A stretch of 6,315 bases of DNA. Source: Lachnospiraceae bacterium. GTDB taxonomy: Bacteria; Bacillota_A; Clostridia; Lachnospirales; Lachnospiraceae. The stretch spans positions 1 to 6,315 of the forward strand of contig JAIKXO010000242.1 in the NCBI GenBank assembly GCA_024684065.1. The letters run 5' to 3'. This document shows, piece after piece, positions 1-4,319 of this stretch. Both the position numbers and the translations under genes were made by a program. The first letter of the stretch is position 1, and each line of letters starts with the position of its first letter. The notes beneath the pieces were generated by a model. The model was not told the origin of the DNA and made no database searches. It saw nothing but the letters and a program-made list of their open reading frames with translations.

Positions 1-51
1 CTTACCGTCTGTCATCTGAACTTTGTGTACGGGTTTCTTTTCTTTTGCCAT
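1..51 (-). CDS. IS256-family-like transposase, N-terminal 17 codons only
   Basis: Reading leftwards from the ATG at 51-49, the protein starts MAKEKKPVHKVQMTDGK and runs off the window edge. I recognise this start from IS256-type (Transposase_mut) transposases of Lachnospiraceae, which begin MAKEKKPVH.VQMT.GKRNII. An AAGGAGG ribosome binding site at 67-61 sits nine bases before the start, which supports translation. The full protein would be about 400 residues with a DDE catalytic domain, none of it visible here. The family call rests on 17 residues plus the IS-like terminus, so it is good but not certain. Confidence 0.65.
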   Translation of the reverse strand, partial: MAKEKKPVHKVQMTDGK

Positions 52-141
52 AATAAAAGGCCTCCTTAAGATTTATTTTACCTTAGGAGACCTCGTTCGA
101 ATAGTGTTATTCCGTTTTTACAGAGATTTTTTCACACACTC
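1..141 (-). mobile_element. End of an IS256-family-like insertion sequence (partial)
   Basis: Only the transposase-start end of the element is in the window. The plus-strand stretch at about 114-141, read on the minus strand, begins GAGTGTGTGAAAAAATCTC and continues CTGTAAAAACGG. That resembles the terminal inverted repeats I know from clostridial IS256-type elements (GAGTGT...AAATT.TCTGTGTAAA). The transposase start codon lies about 90 bp inside this end, a normal distance. The outer boundary near 141 is estimated, because the other end and the target duplication are outside the window. The element lies about 80 bp upstream of the first operator module (223) and points away from it. Confidence 0.65.
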
Positions 142-222
142 AGACTATGGGCATGGGTCGAGCCGGAAAGAGAATATCAGGAATCAACCATCACATAAAA
201 TTTGTGTTTGAAATGGTTTTTT

Positions 223-255
223 ACAGGATGAGCATGAAAAACGACCGGATGCGCA
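223..255 (+). promoter_or_regulatory. Paired direct repeat, putative activator site, copy 1
   Basis: Two 12-base repeats, ACAGGATGAGCA (223-234) and ACCGGATGCGCA (244-255), are offset by exactly 21 bp, two helical turns, in the same orientation. Bases 221-256 match 2331-2366 upstream of the second cassette at 35 of 36 positions. Response regulators with LytTR DNA-binding domains (AgrA, PlnC/D type) bind direct repeats with this phasing just upstream of -35, and they often control double-glycine peptide genes. The sequence does not clearly match the LytTR consensus, so the regulator class is an inference from spacing and context. Confidence 0.55.
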
Positions 256-262
256 ACTTCAC

Positions 263-291
263 TGCCCATGAAGGAAGCTCCTCCGTATAAT
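263..291 (+). promoter_or_regulatory. Putative activator-dependent promoter of cassette 1
   Basis: A perfect TATAAT -10 box lies at 286-291. The place where a -35 box should be (about 262-268, CTGCCCA) is a poor match to TTGACA. The -10 starts 42 bp after the start of the second direct repeat, the same distance as in copy 2 even though small insertions and deletions have occurred in between. A weak -35 next to a repeat pair is what an activated promoter would look like. Transcription would start near 298. Confidence 0.55.
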
Positions 292-313
292 AAGGCAAAG
301 AACAGAAAACAAG

Positions 314-326
314 CTCCAAAATGGAG
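314..326 (+). promoter_or_regulatory. 5'-UTR hairpin upstream of cassette 1 RBS
   Basis: CTCCA (314-318) pairs with TGGAG (322-326) around an AAA loop. It follows a 21-base block (297-317) that is identical to 2407-2427. The second cassette has a hairpin at the same place with a different loop and flank. The CTCC arm could also pair with the GGAGG ribosome binding site at 341-345, so it might influence translation or mRNA stability. The stem is short, so this is tentative. Confidence 0.35.
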
Positions 327-353
327 GCGTAGATTAAAACGGAGGATAATATA

Positions 354-641
354 ATGGCAGATAATAAGAATATGGAACTCAACGACGAAATGATGGCAAA
401 GGCCGCCGGCGGCACAGCGGATGCGGATCCTTATGGATTTCTGTGCGAAGCAACAGTTATTTCAGGCCCGGGATCCGCATCAAATGCGGCGGGGACGGAT
501 TATTCAGTGAATGCGGACAATGGAAAGTCCTATATTGCTGCATGGCCTTATGCGGAGATCCTGAATATAGGCGACAGGGTGCAGCTGATCCACAATGAGG
601 ACGGGTTCTACAGCCTTGAACCGATCCCGAATGAGGGGTAA
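354..641 (+). CDS. Double-glycine leader small exported protein, copy 1 (95 aa)
   Basis: The start is fixed by GGAGG at 341-345, eight bases before the ATG. Residues 1-20 are MADNKNMELNDEMMAKAAGG. Hydrophobic residues at -12 (L9), -7 (M14) and -4 (A17), followed by Gly-Gly at -2/-1, fit the bacteriocin-type double-glycine leader removed by C39 peptidase ABC transporters. The predicted mature part is 75 residues beginning TADADPYG, with one Cys (C31) and a beta-rich look, including an INIGDRVQL-like strand motif (NIGDRVQLI) and a DGFYSLEPI end. This resembles a small SH3-like or OB-like barrel more than a pore-forming bacteriocin. I cannot name the mature domain. The gene shares its leader and upstream module with the gene at 2465 and lies 68 bp before the lipoprotein gene with no terminator between, so the two are probably cotranscribed. 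Export and function are inferred. Confidence 0.8.
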   Translation: MADNKNMELNDEMMAKAAGGTADADPYGFLCEATVISGPGSASNAAGTDYSVNADNGKSYIAAWPYAEILNIGDRVQLIHNEDGFYSLEPIPNEG

Positions 642-709
642 GCGAAGACAGGCAGGGAAGGGAACAATTATTATGCGAGGCTATGATTAATTTTTCAGGG
701 AGGGGCACA

Positions 710-2290
710 ATGAGAAAAACAAGTCTATTTATACTGGCCGCAGCGCTTTTATTAGCAGGATTCACGGGATGCAATAAAAATATTGGGGAAACAGTGGAGC
801 AGATTCAGACAGAGGAACCGTTTGCAGGGATGGCAAACCCGTGGAAATATGACGTATCAGAACAGGATGTCGAGAACCTTACAGGCAGGGCTTTTACAGT
901 CCCCGAGGGGGCTTCCGGGGTGGCCTATGGAATAATGGAGCAAGGGAAGCTTGGGGAAATGAATTTCAAGCTTGACGGGAAAAGCTTCTGCGCGAGGATG
1001 AAGCCTTCGGAGGGCTTCGAAGATATTTCGGGGCTTTATTATGAGTGGGATGCAGAAGGCGTTGATGAGATAGGCGGAGCAGAAGCCCGGATTCGCCAGT
1101 TCTTTGCCGGGAACATAAGCAATGTCCTTTGGCTTGACGGAAACATGATGTATTCCCTGTATACATCTGAAGGCGATAAGGAAGGCTATGAGGTTCTGGA
1201 AGCCGCAAAGCTCATGGCGGGCGTTCCGGAAACCTCTGACGCCGCAGAGTACGACATGTACGGATATGTAGTGGATAAGCTTCCGGAGGAGCAATACTAT
1301 AACCACTACAATGTCAAGGGTGATAACGATGAGATTTTCATCTGCAACTATAACGGAAACGACGAACTGGCAGAAGGAACCTACGTCGGGATGTGGCAGA
1401 TCGGCGACGGCTGGACGCTGGAGGTCATCGGGGATGACGGGAGCGGATCCCCCGGGCAGGCGGAGTTCACCGACGAAAACGGAATTACGGTGACGGATAT
1501 GGAGATAACGATCAATACAACCGATACCTGTTCCTTCGATTTTACGCTGAACAATCCTTCCGGCAAGGACTTAACCTTTGACCAGACAAGGATCACTCTT
1601 GAAAACTATGATGGGACAAAGCTTGACCCCTTCGCAGATGACAGGACGCCACTTGATGTCTCGGCACAGGTTGAAAGACATTCCTTCCCTATGGACCTGA
1701 GGAATATAAAGAACGGAGATGAGATTTCGGTATATTATGACGGTGAGTATGTGGCGAGCATCTTTGTAACAAGCATCTTCATGACAGGCGAACCCAGAGC
1801 CACAGATGGTGATCTCGCCGATCTGGAAAATTTCTTCGAGGGAATAGACATTGAAGAATATACGAAGATGGTAATGGAGCAGGCGAAGGCCGAAGAGGAA
1901 AAGAATCCGGTCACGCTTGAAAAGAAGGATTCATCAAAAGATGTGAACCCTGTGGAGGGAGGGCTCTTCATGACGGCGGACAATGTAGAATGCCGCAGCT
2001 TAAAGCTGGCCTGCACAGGCGATGTTTTCAGCTTCGGCGTGGAGCTCTATAATAATACCGGGTCTGACAAAACCTTCGACCAGACTAAATTCGTGATCGA
2101 GAAAGAGGAAGGCGTATATGTTAATCCCTTTGTATTCGAGCAGGTCAGGGAGCCTGAGACAGTGGGCGGAGACACAAAACGCCTCTGGATGTCATATACG
2201 ATCTATAATCCCAAAGGCCTTGAGGAAGGCGATGAAGTATCCGTATACTATGACGGAGTATTCATCACAAAGCTTGCGGCAGAAAAGTAA
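710..2290 (+). CDS. Lipoprotein with tandem duplicated C-terminal Ig-like domains (526 aa)
   Basis: The start at 710 is chosen because GGGAGGGG (698-705) lies just before it and the protein then opens with a classic signal peptide: MRK, a hydrophobic run, then GFTGC with the lipobox Cys at residue 21. An earlier ATG at 683 has no usable ribosome binding site. It is predicted to be lipid-anchored on the outer face of the membrane. Residues about 35-165 (beginning NPWKYDVSEQDVENLTG) resemble DUF4367-type extracytoplasmic domains of clostridial lipoproteins. The rest holds two related beta-rich units, at about residues 262-350 and 420-522. Both contain an F-D/S-F...L.N..G.D.TFDQT core and end in D-E-x-SVYYDG-x-(Y/F)(V/I)-x-x-(I/L). 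A charged linker (about 385-415, rich in Glu and Lys) separates them. The units may bind protein or carbohydrate at the surface; no enzyme motif is seen. Its position between two double-glycine peptide genes suggests a role with those peptides, for example as receptor, anchor or immunity factor, but this is inference. Confidence 0.85.
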   Translation: MRKTSLFILAAALLLAGFTGCNKNIGETVEQIQTEEPFAGMANPWKYDVSEQDVENLTGRAFTVPEGASGVAYGIMEQGKLGEMNFKLDGKSFCARMKPSEGFEDISGLYYEWDAEGVDEIGGAEARIRQFFAGNISNVLWLDGNMMYSLYTSEGDKEGYEVLEAAKLMAGVPETSDAAEYDMYGYVVDKLPEEQYYNHYNVKGDNDEIFICNYNGNDELAEGTYVGMWQIGDGWTLEVIGDDGSGSPGQAEFTDENGITVTDMEITINTTDTCSFDFTLNNPSGKDLTFDQTRITLENYDGTKLDPFADDRTPLDVSAQVERHSFPMDLRNIKNGDEISVYYDGEYVASIFVTSIFMTGEPRATDGDLADLENFFEGIDIEEYTKMVMEQAKAEEEKNPVTLEKKDSSKDVNPVEGGLFMTADNVECRSLKLACTGDVFSFGVELYNNTGSDKTFDQTKFVIEKEEGVYVNPFVFEQVREPETVGGDTKRLWMSYTIYNPKGLEEGDEVSVYYDGVFITKLAAEK

Positions 2291-2332
2291 GGGAGCCGAA
2301 AAAGTCAGACTATACTGTGTAAATCATTTTTT

Positions 2333-2365
2333 ACCGGATGAGCATGAAAAACGACCGGATGCGCA
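2333..2365 (+). promoter_or_regulatory. Paired direct repeat, putative activator site, copy 2
   Basis: ACCGGATGAGCA (2333-2344) and ACCGGATGCGCA (2354-2365) are offset by exactly 21 bp, like the pair at 223-255. The two copies differ at a single base across 36 positions. It starts only 42 bp after the lipoprotein stop codon, with no terminator between. Cassette 2 could therefore be transcribed both from its own promoter and by read-through. Confidence 0.55.
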
Positions 2366-2371
2366 AATGCG

Positions 2372-2401
2372 CTGACATGAAGGAACGATCTTCCGTATAT
2401 T
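2372..2401 (+). promoter_or_regulatory. Putative promoter of cassette 2
   Basis: CTGACA at 2372-2377 is a five-of-six match to the -35 consensus. TATATT at 2396-2401 is a five-of-six match to the -10 consensus, with an 18 bp spacer. As in copy 1, the -10 begins 42 bp after the start of the second direct repeat. The better -35 here suggests higher basal activity than copy 1. Confidence 0.55.
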
Positions 2402-2422
2402 AAGGTAAAGAACAGAAAACAA

Positions 2423-2438
2423 GCTCCGGAAGGGGAGC
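2423..2438 (+). promoter_or_regulatory. 5'-UTR hairpin upstream of cassette 2 RBS
   Basis: GCTCC (2423-2427) pairs with GGAGC (2434-2438) around a six-base loop, at the position equivalent to the hairpin at 314-326. Loop and outer base pairs differ between copies while a stem is kept in both, which hints that the stem matters. The stem is only five pairs, so significance is uncertain. Confidence 0.35.
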
Positions 2439-2464
2439 GGAGATTTGTAAAGGAGGACAATACA

Positions 2465-2722
2465 ATGGCAGACAGCAGGAACATGGAACTCAATGACGAA
2501 ATGATGGAAAAGGCAAATGGCGGGACACAGGGGATCGCAGGGCCTAAGTACGAGATTGGTGACAAGGTGCAGGTCAAGGTTATAGATGACAGCGGCATTG
2601 CAACTACCGTGGATGGGTTTATCGATGACAGAAGAGCCGGCGCTGACGGATGGGAATACCTGGTCAGGTATGAAGCTGGCCAGGAGGCGAGCGAAAAATG
2701 GTTCCCCGAATCAGAAATCTGA
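2465..2722 (+). CDS. Double-glycine leader small exported protein, copy 2 (85 aa)
   Basis: AGGAGG at 2451-2456 sets the start eight bases downstream. The leader MADSRNMELNDEMMEKANGG differs from that of the gene at 354 at only four positions and ends in the same Gly-Gly. The predicted mature part is 65 residues beginning TQGIAGPKYEIGDKVQVKV. It then has DGFIDDRR and ends WEYLVRYE...WFPESEI, a pattern like Tudor, chromo or SH3-like barrels in which aromatic residues recur on successive strands. It has no Cys. Apart from the IGD(K/R)VQ strand motif it shares little with the mature part of copy 1. A strong terminator follows 40 bp after the stop. Export by a C39-peptidase ABC transporter is inferred from the leader, and the target or function is unknown. 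Confidence 0.8.
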   Translation: MADSRNMELNDEMMEKANGGTQGIAGPKYEIGDKVQVKVIDDSGIATTVDGFIDDRRAGADGWEYLVRYEAGQEASEKWFPESEI

Positions 2723-2762
2723 AACGCACTACGATTTTTTGTCAGGAGGACAAGAAGTATTG

Positions 2763-2800
2763 AGGCTTCGGAGATGGCATTCCGAAGCCTTTAATTTTTT
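2763..2800 (+). terminator. Rho-independent terminator after cassette 2
   Basis: A perfect 10-bp stem, AGGCTTCGGA (2763-2772) with TCCGAAGCCT (2781-2790), closes an eight-base loop and is followed by TTAATTTTTTT. It is the only terminator between 210 and 2990, so cassettes 1 and 2 and the lipoprotein may share this 3' end. Confidence 0.9.
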
Positions 2801-2835
2801 TACAATATTTATTTTTACGCTTGCCATATAAATAC

Positions 2836-2962
2836 CTATCTCATCGCTTTTTGAAACTTTTTCATAGGTTGCGAAAAGATAAAACAGAGTGTTATAGCAG
2901 TGGGGGGATTCATCTTGCATTGCGGCAGGTTATGTGGTAAAAAGTGAAAAGAGATGAGATAG
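2836..2962. repeat. Imperfect inverted repeat pair in the 2791-2991 intergenic region
   Basis: CTATCTCATC at 2836-2845 is the exact reverse complement of GATGAGATAG at 2953-2962, and similarity continues inward through T/A-rich CTTTT...CTTTTT-like arms. About 75 bp lie between the arms. In addition CATAGGTTG occurs as a direct repeat at 2863-2871 and 2975-2983. The arrangement could be a small non-autonomous element or an RNA fold ahead of the dprA-like gene. No gene is seen in this stretch. Confidence 0.4.
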
Positions 2963-2972
2963 CAAGTATAAG
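2944..2972 (+). promoter_or_regulatory. Candidate promoter of the dprA-msrA-nuclease operon
   Basis: GTGAAA (2944-2949) and TATAAG (2967-2972) are separated by 17 bp, upstream of a GGAG ribosome binding site (2983-2986) and the ATG at 2992. The leader would be only about 12 nt. Both boxes are imperfect and the region is A-rich, so confidence is low. Confidence 0.3.
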
Positions 2973-2991
2973 AGCATAGGTTGGAGCGGAT

Positions 2992-3378
2992 ATGAGCTAT
3001 GAGATTCTGGCCTGTCAGAAGGGTGACGGGCTTTATCCGAAGCGATTTGCTGAAAGAAAAGGGCTTCCGGAGAAGTTTTTTTATAAGGGTGATATATCGT
3101 TTTTGAATAATCTCCGGGAGGTGGCGATTATCGGCAGCAGGAATGCACCAAAGGAGGCTATGTTATCGGCCTATGCTTCCGGGCAGTACGCGGCTATGGA
3201 AGGATTTGCCGTAGTTAACGGTCTGGCAGTGGGCTGTGATACTGCCGCACTTAGAGGGGCGTTAAGCGAAGGTGGGAGATGTGTTGCTGTACTGCCGTGC
3301 GGGCTTGATATGGTTGTGCCTTCTGTGAGTAAATTGCGGGTTAAGGCGGCGCTGACTAAAGCTTCCGATGATATATGA
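2992..3378 (+). CDS. DprA/Smf-like DNA-processing protein, N-terminal part of a split gene
   Basis: GGAG at 2983-2986 sets the start. DprA proteins bind single-stranded DNA and help load RecA during transformation; related Smf proteins occur in mobile and defence contexts. This part has the family's lead-in DGLYPKRF (12-19) and FFYKGD (29-34), the Rossmann-fold motif IIGSR (46-50), NGLAVGCDTAALRGAL (76-91, replacing the usual SG.A.GID..AH.GAL) and LPCGLD (101-106). The N-terminal SAM domain found in full-length DprA is absent. Family-like sequence stops at VVPSV (108-112). The last 16 residues come from an inserted 65-bp segment and end in TGA. That stop overlaps the ATG of the next frame as ATGA (3375-3378), so the second half might be made by translational coupling. 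It is either a broken gene or two separately made halves; I favour a broken gene. Confidence 0.75.
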   Translation: MSYEILACQKGDGLYPKRFAERKGLPEKFFYKGDISFLNNLREVAIIGSRNAPKEAMLSAYASGQYAAMEGFAVVNGLAVGCDTAALRGALSEGGRCVAVLPCGLDMVVPSVSKLRVKAALTKASDDI

Positions 3379-3392
3379 ACGCCGCCGCAATG
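3328..3392. other. About 65-bp palindromic insertion that splits the dprA-like gene
   Basis: DprA proteins have a P-x-x-N motif after GLD, followed by LAE.I...GG. Joining the codon for V112 (3325-3327) directly to AAT at 3393 would give VPSVNEYLAEEIL, matching the family exactly, so 3328-3392 (65 bp, not a multiple of three) looks inserted. It carries inverted repeats ATTGCGG (3333-3339)/CCGCAAT (3385-3391) and GGCGGCG (3345-3351)/CGCCGCC (3380-3386). TGAGTA occurs at both edges (3326-3331 and 3395-3400), like a target duplication, although its phase does not fit the inferred breakpoints precisely. Confidence 0.5.
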
Positions 3393-3755
3393 AATGAGTA
3401 TCTGGCAGAGGAGATTCTTGAGAACGGTGGATGCCTGATAAGCGAGTATTTCGCTGGTACTGAACCGGAGAAGTACAGATATGTCCAGAGGGACAGGCTG
3501 CAGAGCGGATTGAGCGAGGCTGTACTTGTAGTTCATTATGGAAAGGGAAAAGATAGCGGGTCTCTAAAGACTGCGGAATTTGCCAGGAAACAGGGAGTTA
3601 AGGTGCTCAGGTATTCGGATGCGGGGGAGGACGAAGATGGTATTCTGCCTTTTGCTGACACGTTGGACGATCCGGAGGCGTTCAGATCGTTCCTTAAGAA
3701 TTATGTTCCCGGAGAAGCAATGGTTTACGAGCAGTTAAGGCTGCCATTTTTATAG
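3375..3755 (+). CDS. DprA/Smf-like DNA-processing protein, C-terminal part of a split gene
   Basis: Residues 7-17 (NEYLAEEILEN) onward continue the DprA Rossmann fold that breaks off at 3327. GGCLISEYFAGTEPEKYRY (18-36), then VQRDRLQSGLS (37-47) in place of the usual RNRIISGLS, AVLVV (49-53), and SGSLKTAEFARKQG (61-74) complete the nucleotide-fold core. The C-terminal winged helix of long DprA proteins is replaced by a short acidic tail ending YEQLRLPFL. There is no ribosome binding site before the ATG at 3375; the ATGA overlap with the upstream frame is the only plausible route to translation. Without the N-terminal half this piece lacks the GSR loop and is unlikely to fold alone. Together the two parts would give a DprA-like protein of about 230 residues. 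Confidence 0.7.
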   Translation: MNAAAMNEYLAEEILENGGCLISEYFAGTEPEKYRYVQRDRLQSGLSEAVLVVHYGKGKDSGSLKTAEFARKQGVKVLRYSDAGEDEDGILPFADTLDDPEAFRSFLKNYVPGEAMVYEQLRLPFL

Positions 3756-3787
3756 GGTATATTTCCACAGTGGAAATGGAGAACAGT

Positions 3788-4318
3788 ATGAAGACAATTT
3801 ATTTAGCGGGAGGATGCTTCTGGGGGCTGCAGAAGTTCATAGATCAGTTTGATGGCGTTTTAAGCACAGAGACAGGATACGCCAATGGCCCGGATCATGC
3901 ACCGAGTTATCAGGATGTTTGCAATGACAGCGGACATGCGGAAACGGTCAGGATCGATTATGACGAGGACAGGATAAGCCTTTCGGAGCTTCTGACCTAT
4001 TACTTCATGGTAATCGATCCCATGTCGGTAAACCGGCAGGGGAATGACCGGGGAATACAGTACAGAACCGGTATCTATTACACAGAAGAGGGGCAACTGC
4101 CCGAAATACAAAAAATATACAGTAAAGAAGAGAAAAAGGCGGGAGGGAAGCTGGCCGTGGAAATAGGGCCTCTTCAGAACTATTTTCCTGCTGAGGAATA
4201 TCACCAGAAATACCTGGATAAGAACCCGGGAGGGTATTGTCATATCCCGGGGTCAATGCTCCATCTTACGGATAAACATTTCGGGAAAAAGGAAACCGCA
4301 GGAGACAGTGGAAAGTAA
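3788..4318 (+). CDS. msrA: Peptide-methionine (S)-S-oxide reductase MsrA (176 aa)
   Basis: Cytoplasmic repair enzyme that reduces the S form of methionine sulfoxide in proteins, recycled by thioredoxin. The catalytic motif GGCFWG gives Cys10. GYANGPDHAPSYQDVC (about 34-49) and SGHAETVRI follow, with Glu52 as the conserved acid. DPMSVNRQGNDRGIQYRTGIYYT is the family's substrate-pocket block, and AEEYHQKYLDKNPGGYC ends at Cys151, the likely resolving Cys. Length fits single-domain MsrA; no MsrB domain is fused. The start at 3788 is preferred because GGAGA (3778-3782) lies five bases ahead. Upstream in-frame GTG (3770) and ATG (3776) lack good sites and would add residues before the usual MK.IYLAGGCFWG start. 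It lies 32 bp after the dprA-like frame, and its stop is one base before the ATG of the next gene, so it is in the same operon. Confidence 0.95.
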   Translation: MKTIYLAGGCFWGLQKFIDQFDGVLSTETGYANGPDHAPSYQDVCNDSGHAETVRIDYDEDRISLSELLTYYFMVIDPMSVNRQGNDRGIQYRTGIYYTEEGQLPEIQKIYSKEEKKAGGKLAVEIGPLQNYFPAEEYHQKYLDKNPGGYCHIPGSMLHLTDKHFGKKETAGDSGK

Positions 4319-4319
4319 A

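Noticed and set aside
221..415. Minus-strand frame of 64 codons over the cassette 1 control region
   Set aside because: It runs antisense across the direct repeats, promoter and leader. A similar antisense frame over cassette 2 (2305-2598) exists only because the DNA is duplicated. Neither has a convincing ribosome binding site.
683..709. Upstream ATG adding nine residues to the lipoprotein
   Set aside because: The purine stretch before it is only two bases away, while the ATG at 710 has GGGAGGGG ahead and gives a normal lipoprotein signal peptide.
857..1306. Long minus-strand frame (149 codons) inside the lipoprotein gene
   Set aside because: It lies wholly antisense to a well-supported gene and its translation shows no recognisable domain.
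2744..2793. AGGAGG followed by a short frame starting with ATT and ending in TAA
   Set aside because: The frame lies within the terminator hairpin and would need an ATT start. The Shine-Dalgarno-like sequence is probably chance or a relic.
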